DNA of 64,000 nt from NCBI GenBank assembly GCA_020091685.1, contig CM034594.1:40339594-40403593 (forward strand), given 5' to 3'. Positions 54,416 to 64,000 of the stretch are shown here, piece by piece. The stretch is from Lutjanus erythropterus (lineage: Eukaryota > Chordata > Actinopteri > Lutjaniformes > Lutjanidae). Made by a program: the position numbers and the translations under genes. The notes beneath the pieces were generated by a model that made no database searches, had not been told where the DNA came from, and saw only the letters and a program-made list of their open reading frames with translations. Positions within the stretch are counted from its first letter, which is position 1; the number at the start of each line of letters is the position of its first letter.

Positions 54416-57400
54416 ATGATGTGGAATACTTAAACATGACAAACCAAAGAAGCATAAGTTCACTTCATGAGAAACAAGCCAATGAAAACTCCTCAGTCAT
54501 GCCACCGGGAATGAGGGTATGAAAGAAGTGTATTAAATACACCTCCCTTTGTTCCCTATAACCACCCCTCTGTGGCATCTTCACTGCCTCAGTGCCCATG
54601 TAATGTAGTTCACTCAAGCTGTGGTTACGACTATTAAAGTACTTAACCACCAATGATTTATCATCATCATTACAAATAAAACACTTGTGTTCACAGATCC
54701 TGTATTTTAAAGGGATAGTTTGGATAATTTGAAATGGGGTTGCATGAGGAACTTATTGATAGTCAGTATTTTACCTACAGTAGATGGCGTTTGGAGAAGC
54801 AGAGAGGAGCACCAGCATGGAAGATCAGCAATGTACTGCTGTGGACAGGGTCAACGGCCGACCTAAAAAAAAAATTCACTGCTTAACCTTGCTGTCAGAC
54901 AGCCTTTTCTGATGGGGTACTAGACTTCATGGGTAAAGACCCAATTTTCCCTTGCAGACACAGAAATTGTCGTTTTACTGCTGCCTTGATCTGTTAGTTT
55001 GTGTTTGTAGCTGTCGTGATACCTCCACAAGTTCCACAGCACAGACACACAGATCTCAGACAGTATACAATACTTTTATTTTGAGACTCTTGCTCAGAAC
55101 AGAATAACATAAACCAAACACCAATACATGACATGTGCCTGCAGCTGCCCGGCTCCTGCAGCACATGTCCTCCAGTCTGCTCCATTTAGCCAAAATCTTG
55201 GGCATAGTTCCTCTTTGTGTGAGCAGAAGTCTTCTGAGCACCAGCACACTCCTGCATGAAAAAGGGAGAGTGCAATCAAGAAAACCAGCAGCAGCTGTGG
55301 CAATTAACTCACCTGACATTACTCTCATGAGCCGTCCTCCCACACCTTTCTCTTTCGTGCAGCTGACAGCTAACCACAACCACCTTCACAGTTACTATGG
55401 CTTAGTTCACACGGCAGTGAAATGTGACCCAAATCCGATCTTTTTGCCTACATGTGACCCAGGTCTGCTTTTTTCATGACCGTGTGAACAGCTCAAGTCA
55501 CATGAAATCTGTTTTTTTAAAATCCGACCTGGGTCGCTTTCAGAGGTGGTACTATATCAGATACGTGTCTGATATTTCTCAACGCACCCACCGTCTGAAC
55601 AGTCTTGTCACGTTTCATGCGACTTTTACGTCACTCTAGAGCAACTGAGTGACAGTCGTCATAATTGTGCGCCGGTTGTTGCTAAGAAAATTAATATTTA
55701 CAGTTCTTTAAAAAGTTTAAATAGCCGATGTTCTTCTTTTCCATTCCCTTCAGAAATAATTACCCTAAAATGTTAAGAATTTTCCCAATTCGTTTGGCTG
55801 CGATAGTAGATTTCGAACAGAGTGACGTAAGGGGACGTCCTGACGTCTTTGTTATTGTTCTTCTGCGCATGCGGGTCTGTTCTGGGCCGTGGACTGTTCA
55901 CACAGGAATCAATGTAGGTCAAATATAGGTCACATTAAAAAAGTAATGTGAACCGCTAAACAAAAAAATCGGATCTGTGTAAAAAATCGGAATTGAGCAT
56001 TAAGACTTGCCGTGTGAACTAAGCCTATGTGAGTCCAAACAAAACTTTTAAAATGCCAAGTCATGGCCTGGTTAGCTTATTTGGTAGAGCATGTGCCCCA
56101 TGTACTGCGGCGGTCATGGGTTGGACTCCCACCTGTTGTCCTTTGCTGCGTGTCATCCTCTCACTCTCTCCCCCCTTTTCATATCCTCACTTCAGCTGTC
56201 CTATCAAAATTAAAGGCATAAACATGACATTATATATATGTAAACAAACAAAAACACCAAGGTCACACAATAACACAAACTAACTCATTGAGGCAGCAGT
56301 AAAACAGCAAGTCCTGTGTTTTGCAAGCTAAAATGACTGATTTTGTCCATTTGGTTTGGAGAGACATTTGGCTCATCTAACGGTGGTTTCCTATTGGAAA
56401 AGTCTGTCTGAGAGCAAGGTGAAACGGTGAAAATCTTCTAAATACAGTGTACATTTATACTGTGATTCATATACTGTGTCTTAAATATGTTTTGCTGCTG
56501 ACCATGTCCACAGCAGTACATTGCTTAGCTTCCATGCAGGTACTCCTGCAGCTTGTCCAAACTGGGGTTGTGCTGAACGCCTGTACTGTAGGTAACACAC
56601 TGAAAATCAAGTACCACATATTACCGCATTTCAAGTAATTTGAACTACCCCTTTAACATTCATTTTGTTTTCCCAAAATAATACACATTACATAGGCATT
56701 TTAACAGATAAACCACGCATTTAATGTTGCGTGTGATTCTGCCCTGAACCTTGATGCCAGACTTTGGATGGGTGAATTAATTAGCCTTAATCATACTGTA
56801 GAATTATGACATGAAGAATTCTCACTAGGAATCTGAAGTAGAAAATGGGTGGGCCTTTTATATGATGATATAAGATGATGTCATAAAATAATGAAGTAAA
56901 ATGAAATGGAAATTCAGTCTGTCCTTTGTTATACATTGTCAACGTTTTTTTTCCATTGAGTGAAATTTGCTTCTGGTTACAGGTGCGAGTAGAGAGGTCA
57001 GCATGCTGTTTTCAAAGTTTGCTCAAGTGTTAAGGTAGGTGATGTTTAAACAACTTGAGTAGAATTTACAAAGTTGTGATCCATAGTTGCTTGATCTACT
57101 CTTGCTTATCTCGGCCATCTTGAAAGTCTTGCAGCTCGGTCAGGGGCAGTAACCACTTAATTACCAAATGAATGACAGGTGAGCTATGGCACCCCGCTAA
57201 TGTAATTCTAGACACTGTTATAAATAAAAAAAACAATGTTTGGATTATACAGACCATTAAAATAATACTATGAGAACCGTAGTTGGGGCGTGTTTGTGAT
57301 GGCTCCGTGTCCAGATTTGCTCCTAATGTATCTATTAACACATCTGCCAAATTTGGTGCTTTTATCCCAAAGTGGACGAATCGTCAGCTGTGCCACCTCA

Positions 57401-59127
57401 CTAAGAGTTACCAGGACTCCATCTGAAAATGATGCCAATAAAACATTACAGGACTTAAGGAAATACACTCCTCTTGTAGTGAGTTGCTGTCTTGTAGGCA
57501 GACATGAAATATGGAGGGGAAGGGAGGAGCTTTTAGCTCATATCTCAGATGTAGCCATTTTATTTTAAATTCCGTTATCTTTTAGAAGTAGAGAAAGATG
57601 TGGTGACTATAGAACACCTTTTTGATGCAAACTTAGAACAGACATTTGAGGTCCCAGAGGATGAATCCTAATGACTCTGGTGATTCTCTGACTTTTTAGA
57701 AGCACAAACAAGTCATGTTTTGTCAGTTGTCCAATGGGATTCCTTTAAAGCAGTGTTTTTCCAGCTTTTTACAATTTATAATACCACCTCAGAAAGTAAT
57801 AAACTCTGGAAGTACAACCTTACTGGTTTGCACCGTTTGGTACTACATGTGCTCGGTTCACTGTCCATATTTAATAATTGCTTATGATTAGAGTAAGAAC
57901 ATACTTTATTCAATTTTTTCACTCCATTGTATACACACATGTAGTTTTGTTGTGGAGTTGGTAGCATGATGGACAGATGGTTGGGGGTATGATGCCTTCC
58001 TCAAGTGAACATGGACAGCACCAAAGAGGTGAACTGGCACCTCTCCGTGCTACTAGTCCACACTACGCACTTTTGGTCTGAGTTGGATTTGAAATGGCCA
58101 CCCTCTGGTCCCCAAGCCAAATCCTTACAGACTGAGCCATTATTTTCTGACATTCCTTGGTGTACCACGAGAGTGAGCTTGGATACCACCACTAGTACAC
58201 GTTCCTCAGTTTGAGAATCTAGGGTCTAAAACAAATGATCTCAAAGTGAAGCTCATCTTAATGTTTGGTTTAGCCCTTGATTGCTGCTGCTTCAAAATAA
58301 TATGCTTCATTCTTAAAACCTGGTTGTCACTGAAACCAGTCACAAACTTGGTACACTTTGACACGTGCTTGCTTATTGTTACATTATACTTATGGCTGTC
58401 AAAGTTAACACGTTAACGTATGAAATTAATCGTGTCATGTGACTTAGGTAGAGTCTGTCTGTGCATGCAGTCTGTGGTCTGTGTCACCACTGGAGTTGTC
58501 ACCTGTCCGCTGTTTCCTATGACGGACAGTGGCCTGTCAGATGTACGGCAGCTTCAGGGGGACAATATTCTCCATTCACAACGAAGTGACCATAGACTGT
58601 GAGGATGTGACTTGTTTATGAAAGTTGAGGTGTGCAGACGGATACATAGGCATTTATTTAATGCACTAATCAAAATGTAGTGATGGGAAAAAATACACAA
58701 CTATGATGTGTTATTTTTCATCAATCTGTAAAATTGCATCCTTCAATTATAATGGATTAACTGTATTGCATCCTTCAATACTATATTAGAAAGAATAGAA
58801 GAAAATACAAGTAATATTAGTGTATATAATATGTAGTATTTTAACTGTGATTAATCGTGATTAGTCACAGAGTAGTACTGCGATTAAACTAATTAATTTT
58901 TTTAATCGTTTGACAGCCCTAATCATAATATATGCCACTCATAATTTCATTTTGTAATGTCAGTATGTATGGTTTGTTGCAGTGAGAGAGCTGCGGCAGA
59001 TACTTCCCAGATGAAGAGGCTGGAAGGCATTTTGGCAGAAGCTCAAAACTTGGAGTCTTACCTGAAAGAGAAGAAAAAACATCTGAGGCAAACATTGGCT
59101 CTGATTTCTGATAAATTGCAGGGTTAA
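50983..59127 (+). CDS. tex12: testis-expressed protein 12, synaptonemal complex central element (4 coding exons)
   Basis: Coding exons are 50983-51084, 53746-53854, 56983-57034 and 58983-59127, with phases 0,1,2, totalling 408 bases for 135 residues plus TAA. TEX12 pairs with SYCE2 to form the fibrous backbone of the synaptonemal complex between paired meiotic chromosomes. Residues 1-70 are basic and disordered-looking with an NLS-like PPKKKRP (46-52). Residues about 72-135 form a coiled coil with SMLFSKFAQVLSERAA, LEGILAEAQNLESYL and HLRQTLALISDKL, which matches the TEX12 core in order, especially LSERAA. Human TEX12 is 123 residues, so length fits. ATG context is CACAATGA. The N-terminus before exon 3 is weakly conserved and could differ, since exon 3 itself opens with ATG. 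Confidence 0.88.
51085..52287. other. tex12 intron 2, first part
   Basis: No gene or bounded element recognised. Repeated GATATCA-type words at 51495-51545 and short near-palindromes suggest an old, degraded repeat. Confidence 0.45.
52288..53034. mobile_element. 747-bp element with TGAAGGCCAAAACRCACT ends and a central perfect hairpin
   Basis: Left TGAAGGCCAAAACACACT and right AGTGCGTTTTGGCCTTCA are inverted repeats (17 of 18). At its centre, 52564-52591 and 52602-52629 pair as a 28-bp stem with one mismatch and a 10-base loop: a T/A run joined to TCTCCCTCCCTCG. A fragment of the right half recurs at 60872-60935. There is no clear target duplication and no transposase. Confidence 0.75.
53405..53560 (+). 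pseudogene. BED zinc-finger fragment of a hAT/ZBED transposase in tex12 intron 2
   Basis: The frame reads VWRYFSLETHCTVCK, then NTTSLIQHI and a further His. W-x-Y-F, C-x-x-C, NTT-x-L-x-x-H and the last His match the BED C2H2-type finger, with all zinc ligands present. The loop after the start is shorter than usual and no catalytic domain follows, so it is a relic. It lies about 185 bp upstream of coding exon 2. Confidence 0.65.
53746..53854 (+). CDS. tex12: tex12 coding exon 2
   Basis: 109 bases, acceptor caatag|ATG, donor GCAG|gtatgt, ending in phase 1. It encodes MERTPANEDKSPPKKKRP and an EPAGLFEATNA tail; the GLF block resembles the short motif ahead of the coiled coil in other TEX12 proteins. 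The ATG at the exon start could serve as an alternative initiator. Confidence 0.82.
53855..54706. other. tex12 intron 3, first part
   Basis: Contains a repeat fragment at about 54165-54300 with CAAACGTTTCAGGCAAGATG, a (CA)n microsatellite at 54375-54413, and otherwise AT-rich sequence. No gene. Confidence 0.55.
54375..54413 (+). repeat. (CA)n microsatellite
   Basis: About 19 perfect CA units. Confidence 0.97.
55399..56025. mobile_element. 627-bp element with GGCTTAGTTCACACGGCA ends and 3-bp TAT flanks
   Basis: The ends GGCTTAGTTCACACGGCA and TGCCGTGTGAACTAAGCC are perfect inverted repeats of 18 bp, flanked by TAT on both sides (55396-55398, 56026-56028). The subtermini carry AAATCCGATC and GATCTGTGTAAAAAAT. 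The termini resemble those of the 2-kb element at 5282. A 3-bp target duplication suggests PIF/Harbinger-type mobilisation (inference). Confidence 0.75.
56062..56222 (+). mobile_element. tRNA-derived SINE
   Basis: An A-box-like segment GGTTAGCTTATTTGGTAGAGC and a B-box-like GGGTTGGACTCC are spaced as in tRNA genes. A CTCTCTCCCCCCTTTTC tract and AAATTAAAGGCATAAACATG follow, as in the abundant percomorph tRNA-SINE. It is not a functional tRNA: the stems do not close. Confidence 0.75.
56983..57034 (+). CDS. tex12: tex12 coding exon 3
   Basis: 52 bases, acceptor ggttacag|GTG, donor TTAAG|gtaggt. It encodes ASREVSMLFSKFAQVL, the first helix segment of the coiled coil, and ends in phase 2 with a split Ser codon. 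Confidence 0.88.
57035..57737. other. tex12 intron 4, first part
   Basis: No gene or bounded repeat recognised. A 92-codon frame (57290-57568) lacks splice or family support. Confidence 0.5.
57738..58230. repeat. interspersed repeat split by a SINE
   Basis: CAGTGTTTTTCCAGCTTTTT and ATAATACCACCTCAGAAAGT at the left, and GAGCTTGGATACCACCACTA plus TTTGAGAATCTAGG at the right, flank a tRNA-derived SINE (57975-58142) and appear to be two parts of one element. Class uncertain. Confidence 0.45.
57975..58142 (-). mobile_element. tRNA-derived SINE, minus orientation
   Basis: Read on the minus strand: AATGGCTCAGTCTGTAAGGA (A-box-like), GGACCAGAGGGTGGCC, then TTTCAAATCCAACTC (B-box-like). The body has AGAGGTGCCAGTTCACCTC and ends in a CTTGAGGAAGGCATC-type 3' part. 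This is a familiar teleost SINE architecture. Confidence 0.75.
58390..58919. mobile_element. 530-bp hAT-type element (GGCTGTCAAAGTTAAC...GTTTGACAGCCCTA)
   Basis: Inverted termini GGCTGTCAAAGTTAACACGT and TTTTAATCGTTTGACAGCC, with GATTAATCGTGATTAG sequences near the right end. This is a common fish MITE. Target duplications are not clear. It ends 63 bp before the last tex12 exon. Confidence 0.65.
58983..59127 (+). CDS. tex12: tex12 coding exon 4 (last)
   Basis: 145 bases, acceptor gttgcag|TGAG, stop TAA at 59125-59127. It completes LSERAAADTSQMKRLEG and the C-terminal helix ending ISDKLQG. In TEX12 the C-terminal tip drives end-to-end assembly with SYCE2. A hAT-type element ends only 63 bases upstream of the acceptor. 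Confidence 0.9.
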
Positions 59128-59590
59128 TTCTGATGAATGGGTGGTGAAACAAGCCTGTTTATGTTACTCAGGTGTGGCTTTCTGTCTTTCGCAACCTATT
59201 ATGGCCTAATAGTTTTGTTTATGCATTGTACACGTGCCTTCTGCAGTTCACATGTTAGACATATTAAAAAATATTCTGTGAAAATGTGATGAAGCTTCAT
59301 ACAGTGTGGCATAGCTTTGATTAGAAAACCAATATATGTTAACTGTTATAAGTTATTAGTTTAGTAAAAACTCATTTTCACTAGGATGTTACTTATTCTT
59401 CCTTAAATCTCAATATAGTTTCACTTTTGATTCTTCATACAAGGCGTACATTTTGTGATATTCTAAATATATCTAAGTAAATGCTATTTTTTTTAAGGGA
59501 TATTAAAACAAAGTGCAGCATGTACAAATGTATGTGTTAGTGTTTATTAAGAATTAAAGTGCCCATCAATAAAAGATGTTTATGCTGTCA
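59128..59590 (+). promoter_or_regulatory. tex12: tex12 3' UTR and polyadenylation signal
   Basis: A canonical AATAAA lies at 59568-59573, about 440 bases after the stop, followed by a T/G-rich stretch (GATGTTTATGCTGTC) suitable as the downstream element. Cleavage is expected near 59585-59595. No other AATAAA occurs earlier after the stop. Confidence 0.65.
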
Positions 59591-60323
59591 TTGATTGAAT
59601 GCCCTCTCTCCATCACACAAATAAACAAAGAGGGGATTATGCAAGAAAAGAAAATGCACTTTTGACCACCCTTTGTTTCATTTTCGTGTTTCTTTTCACA
59701 TGACCACATACACTTTTTTTTCTCTATTCTTAGCTTTTGTTTCTAAATGGTATTAATGCAGAATTGATAGAAATGGCTGAGCAGCAGCAGGCGCATTAGT
59801 GCCACTCAGCTGCCACAGCTTCATAAATTCACAGATTATCATTTTCAAATATATAGAGCTGCTACTGTTGTGGAATTAATTCTCATTTTTGTGACTGGAA
59901 TCTACAGTTTATATGGAATGAAATTATTATGCAGAGTACTGAAGTTACAGCAAAACAGTGCAGTACAGTTAAACTACAAGGAGGAAATGAACACACACTG
60001 AGTGTTTAAATACAGTTTTTTGTTTTTGATTTCATTTACAATATTCAGTGTGTCATGTGTTAATGCAAAAATGTACGTTTTTATGAAATCATTCATTAGA
60101 CATTTATTAAATTAATATAGCTTTCTCCAGTATGTGGGCCTTGTGCCAACATGTGCATTTACTCCATGAAAAGGCCATAAAAAGTCTTGAACATGAACAC
60201 GATCGCTTTCTGTTGTGTAAACTTTTCCTTACCTTATTGCTGTCAGTGTGTTTATAAAATAGCAGGAATGGATCTGTAAAACGTGTTCTTCAAAATGTTC
60301 TTCATTTCACCCCAGATGCCCCC
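59591..60323. other. downstream of tex12, no gene
   Basis: AT-rich sequence without recognisable gene or bounded element. Confidence 0.5.
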
Positions 60324-60868
60324 TACACTGAGAAAAAAAGGCGCTAACTAGAACCATAAAGGGTTCTTCGGCTTGTCGCCACGGGACAACCCTTTTTGGT
60401 TCCTGTTAAAACCTTTTAAAAAGGTCCCACTTGAAACCCTTTAAGAGAGTTCTACCCAGCATAAAGACATATACCTAGAACCATCTGTGAAAGGTTTTAC
60501 CCAGGACTCCCTATGAGAGGTTCTACAGAGAACCCTTCTGTGGTGTAAGGATTCCACCTAGAACCCACTCTGGGGTTTTTTTTCAGAACTGATTCACCTT
60601 CCTTGGGTGCCACCAAAACTCACTTGGGGGATTCTACTGAGTTTTATCTAGTACACACTGAGGGGGTTCTGTGGAGAACCTCTTTATATTCCAAGGGTTA
60701 TGCAGAACCTACCCAAGGGGTGAACCTTTTTATGTTATGGTACCAGAAACCCTTGACAAATCCAATATGAAAAAGTTTTTCAAGGATTGTTGAAATCCTT
60801 GAAAAACAGTTTTTTCTAAAAAGGGTTCTTTGGGTAAAAAAAGGTTCTTGATGGAACCCTTAAGTCCA
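60324..60868 (+). mobile_element. GAACC/GGTTC-rich repeat, copy 2
   Basis: Begins CTACACTGAGAAAAAAAGGC and AGAACCATAAAGGGTTCTTC and ends GGTTCTTGATGGAACCCTTAAG. Its reverse complement follows the same order of motifs as 42228-42935, so the two copies lie in opposite orientation about 18 kb apart. It lacks the three-unit tandem array of copy 1. Confidence 0.75.
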
Positions 60869-60871
60869 AAA

Positions 60872-60935
60872 TGCACTAAAAGCTTCAGTCAGCGTGTCAG
60901 TCGAAGCTCCTATGGCACACTGCAGGCTTCAGATT
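60872..60935 (-). repeat. fragment of the CCAAAACRCACT element
   Basis: CCAAAATGCACTAAAAGCTTC, TCGAAGCTCCTATGGCACAC and TGCAGGCTTCAG follow the order of the right end of 52288-53034 read in reverse. Confidence 0.6.
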
Positions 60936-62745
60936 TAAAATTCCATGACAATAAAATCATGTGAGCAAAATTATGTGTTGCATTATATTTTATATCCTAC
61001 ATACTTATAAATAATTGTTATATTATTTGAGTAATAAAAATATAATCTTCAGCATTATAATACAATATAATAAAACAGCTAGAACCACAAAATTTTGTGT
61101 CATTTTTGCTTTTAAAAAAAAGATTTTTGAAATAATTATCAATTAATTTGCTGTCCATCTACTAATGTCTAATCGTTTCAGTTTAAATTTGAAGGCATTT
61201 GTAATGTGTCATCTCTTCCATTCAGCAGACTCAAATCTAGTAGATCCAAGTGGCCACAACTAAAGGGAGACAAACCATGAAGAAGTTTTAACAAAAGGAT
61301 GTTTCATTAAACCAAATAGCATCAAATTAACGTGGAAAATTAAATGTTCACAACATGAGGTGGTGTGGAAATCAGTAAAATCAGTGGTTTGTGGTGTGCG
61401 TGAGCGAAACCTTAAGCAAGATAACCAAACCAGATTGTGGCCTGACCAGCCCGTGGAGAGGAGCAGAAAGAATGGTTAGACTGCAGCCGGGACTTAAGTA
61501 ACACAGAAACACACTGAGTGCCACACATTGCTTTAATCAACCTGCAAAACAAATAAGAGCTTTGTGCCAGATCACACCCAAGATGACACCAGGGGTCATC
61601 ACACTGACGTAAACCCTCAAGAAATAAATAAAGAAACGAGTGGTGGGAAAAGTACTTTACTTTTTTACTTAAAGCTACAACAGGAAGCTTCTCGTAAAGC
61701 AACAATAAATGTATAGTCTGAGTTTGTCACACCACAGAAATATGTCATTAACCACCCAGCCAAATTTGAATGAATAAAAAAAGTATATTAAAGTATTTTT
61801 TTAAAAAGTATATAAAATTAGGTCTCGAAATCTGCAGGCATAACACTATTTAAGCTCCAGATGCGTGACACCTCTGTAATTATCACCATAGTTATGTAAT
61901 GTAATAATAATAATAGTAATGATAATGGTAATAATATTAAACTTCAAACTTATACGGTGCTGTACTATGTATATACTATACATATATTAGATCATTATAC
62001 ACTGTACAGTATAATACAAAACTATGCTCTGTAGTCTGGCTCAATGTCCCGCCTACAGCAGCACATCTGATTGGTTAGAAGTCATGATCAATCAATCAGC
62101 AGACACACTGTGTCACAGACGGGGTGAGACAGAGCTGCACCGGTGAACAGAGAGGAGCTGTGTACAAGTTAAGACAGCTGATATCACCAAAGTTTCAATG
62201 AACATCACAGTTTTATGATCTGTTTCTTTGGTGATATCATAGTTACATCAGTGAAAACAGTTATGGTCTGGATTTCACTTTTAAATCAGTCGCTCTTCAC
62301 AGAGATGAGCTGCACACAGCAGCATCTGTCCTGTATTTTCACTGCAACTCTGCATTAAGATTTCTGGTATTATAACTTATACAAAAGTAACAGTGACAGT
62401 AAAACTTTGATGCTCACATGTGGTCCGCGGATCACATGCGTGCTGAACCGTAGAGGGCGATCCACGCGGGACACGGGTCAACAGCGATCTGTTGCACCCC
62501 TAACCTGGATTATTTATATTTTTGAAATCATGTTGCGGGCCAGAGGGTAAAATGCAGTTTGAGACCCCAGAACTATGGGTATTTAAACAAATGTAATGAA
62601 ATAGAAAGTACAATAATTCCCCCGACTTACAGGGGGAGTAGGAATGAAAAGTAGCAGAATACGGAAATACCAAAGTAAAATACAAGTACCTCAAATCTGG
62701 ACTTTAGTAAACTTGAGGAAATGTACTTAGTTACTCTCCGGTACA
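60936..62745. other. intergenic, repeat fragments only
   Basis: Includes a second GTCACACCACAGAAAT block (61720-61835), an (ATAATA)n patch near 61905-61945, and at 62620-62745 a degraded AAGTACTT-type repeat related to 40923. No gene is recognised; a 97-codon minus frame has no support. Confidence 0.5.
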
Positions 62746-62902
62746 GTAAACACAGGTGTTACCAATGATACTAATTAAGGTCCCATTCCAGTCAGGTCAA
62801 AGGTCAGGGTGCTGCTATTGCACATTTGGACTTACTGAGATGTTCTGCAACACTAAATGGAATGGGACCTTAATTAGTATCATTGGTAACGCTTGTGTTT
62901 AC
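62746..62902. repeat. near-perfect 45-bp inverted repeat (157-bp hairpin-capable unit)
   Basis: Arms 62746-62790 and 62858-62902 are reverse complements at 43 of 45 positions (GTAAACACAGGTGTTACC..., TACTAATTAAGGTCCCATTC), with a 67-bp loop. The outer end GGTGTTACC resembles the GTAACACCTGTGC terminus seen at 32498 and 44491, so this looks like a small foldback derivative of that family. Confidence 0.85.
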
Positions 62903-63030
62903 CCAACTATATAACATAAATGCTGTGAAGAAGGTCTAATTGTTTTCTCTTTGATGATTGACGATGGCGCGTCCAGGGACCAGCCTAATGAACAAGGCAA
63001 AAAGAACGACACATACATAACTAGTTTAGG

Positions 63031-63064
63031 TGTGTGTGTATGTGTGTGTGTGTGAGAGAGAGAG
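63031..63064 (+). repeat. (TG)n(AG)n microsatellite
   Basis: Short TG repeat with a TA interruption followed by AG units. Confidence 0.92.
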
Positions 63065-63385
63065 ATTCACAACCCATTATGACCTAATGCAGAGGTAAAA
63101 ATAGAGTGGCAGTGGCATCAATTGAACAACTGCAGGTGGGGTAGAGTCCTCTCAGCAATACAGTACTTGTGCAATGATCAAGCTGCATCTTCTGTTTATC
63201 TTTTACTAACTTCTCAAAGACATGAAACTAAACCATGGGTGACTGTCAGCCTGGAGGACATTGGAAAAGTTCTTAGTTAAAGGTAGAATCAGTAGGATTT
63301 GTCCGAGCTGTTTGTAAATGCACAGAAAGATTATAGATCCTAGGATGTTAGATTCTGATGTTTTGGGTTGGTTAAGCGTCCCGAG

Positions 63386-63959
63386 TAGGGATGTCCCGAT
63401 CACATTTTTTTGCCCCCAAGTCCAAGTCCGAGTCATTTGATTTAGAGTATCTGCCGATACCAAGTCCCGATCTGATAATTCAGCAATGCATTAATAATAA
63501 GAAGAAAAAAAGAGAACACATCCACATTTCTACCACGCGAAATGCCCAATTTGCACACATTACAAGTGGCTGTTGCACTGCCTTTGCTGTCCAGTTTAAA
63601 ATACCTCCAAACTGCAGACATTTTCGCCGTGTCCCGAGGTGACACGTTTGCCCTGCGTTAGCCTACTAACTACCAGCTCTTATGTTGTCTGAATTCCCCG
63701 CCTGCCGTAAATTGTGACGTTTACGGTGTTGTTTCCGTCTGTGCAACAATGAATATTGATGTTGTGGAAAATTAAAACTAAGCCATTGTCATTCCATTTG
63801 ACAATCTCTTTGTACCTCAGGATGAATTTAAAATGTGAACATGGCCATGCTTGTTGTTTTGTAAGGTTAAATCCGATAATTTCCACCTGATTCCGATCAT
63901 TTGAAAATCATGTGATCAGCCCTGATTTCCGATCACATGATCGGATCGGGACATCCCTA
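63386..63959. mobile_element. 574-bp hAT-type element with 8-bp target duplication and BED-finger remnant
   Basis: Termini TAGGGATGTCCCGATC and GATCGGGACATCCCTA are perfect 16-bp inverted repeats. Flanks GTCCCGAG (63378-63385) and GTCCTGAG (63960-63967) match 7 of 8, a hAT hallmark. It is an internally deleted relative of a larger hAT because a transposase N-terminus survives on the minus strand. Confidence 0.9.
63520..63645 (-). pseudogene. BED zinc-finger start of a hAT transposase
   Basis: In the frame starting at 63645, residues 11-16 are AVWRYF and residues 28-31 are CNVC, followed by KLGISRG. This is the first half of a BED finger (Trp, Tyr/Phe, C-x-x-C). The His ligands and all catalytic regions are missing. 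It lies inside the 574-bp element and shares its origin. Confidence 0.7.
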
Positions 63960-64000
63960 GTCCTGAGTGCAGCAAAATAATGAGAAAATAACTTCTACAC

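Larger units (their letters stand above)
54707..56656. mobile_element. family D TTAA-type element carrying nested insertions
   Basis: Left TTAA (54707-54710) plus AGGGATAGTTTGGATAATTT, CCTACAGTAGATGGCGTTTG and AGCACCAGCATGG. Right CAAGTAATTTGAACTACCCC plus TTTAA with TTAA at 56653-56656. The termini match the 300-bp copy at 44164, but here 1950 bp lie between them. A GGCTTAG-ended element (55399-56025) and a SINE (56062-56222) account for much of the extra length. Confidence 0.7.

Noticed and set aside
56062-56140. Possible tRNA gene from A-box and B-box motifs
   Set aside because: The acceptor and anticodon stems do not pair and a SINE body follows; it is a tRNA-derived SINE.
58080-58145. 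Possible minus-strand tRNA gene
   Set aside because: The same reasoning applies: A/B-box-like motifs continue into a SINE body and the cloverleaf does not close.

Overview
The window is vertebrate nuclear DNA, most likely from a percomorph-type teleost fish. The evidence is compact exons with GT/AG splice sites inside long AT-rich introns, many microsatellites, and dense short non-autonomous DNA transposons plus tRNA-derived SINEs of kinds I recognise from ray-finned fish. Assigning it to teleosts rests on family recognition, not on a search.

Two protein-coding genes can be supported. On the minus strand, positions 295 to 39103 hold the first five coding exons of sorl1 (SorLA/LR11, a VPS10-domain sorting receptor). 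They are exon 1 (38783-39103: signal peptide, propeptide, furin-type RSRR site), exon 2 (10327-10443), exon 3 (8402-8536), exon 4 (1012-1173) and exon 5 (295-362). All splice phases agree; the rest of the gene lies left of the window. Intron 1 is about 28 kb. On the plus strand, a small four-coding-exon gene (50983-59127, 135 codons, AATAAA at 59568) matches tex12, the synaptonemal-complex central-element coiled-coil protein. The two genes are divergently oriented, with roughly 10 kb of repeat-rich DNA between their 5' ends. One traffics membrane proteins and the other builds meiotic chromosomes, so I see no functional link.

Layout. 1-10443: sorl1 exons 5 to 2 with introns holding hAT-type MITEs, a 2-kb element with GGC termini, an imperfect duplication and a 610-bp foldback element. 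10444-38782: intron 1, with a minisatellite split by a hAT insertion (perfect 8-bp target duplication), several GC-rich blocks, long CT and CA microsatellites, a tandem duplication and a degraded BED-finger transposase piece. 38783-39110: GC-rich first exon. 39111-49300: intergenic, with many TTAA-flanked MITEs, a GAACC-rich repeat and simple repeats. 49300-59590: tex12, whose introns hold a hairpin-centred element, a BED-finger remnant, a nested stack of transposons with a SINE, and a second SINE. 59590-64000: downstream repeats, a near-perfect 45-bp inverted repeat, and a 574-bp hAT-type element with a recognisable BED zinc-finger fragment.

I found no tRNA, rRNA, CRISPR array, operon or prokaryotic defence-like locus, and nothing that deserves to be called a new biological system. 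The most useful observations are how the mobile elements are arranged relative to exons and to each other.
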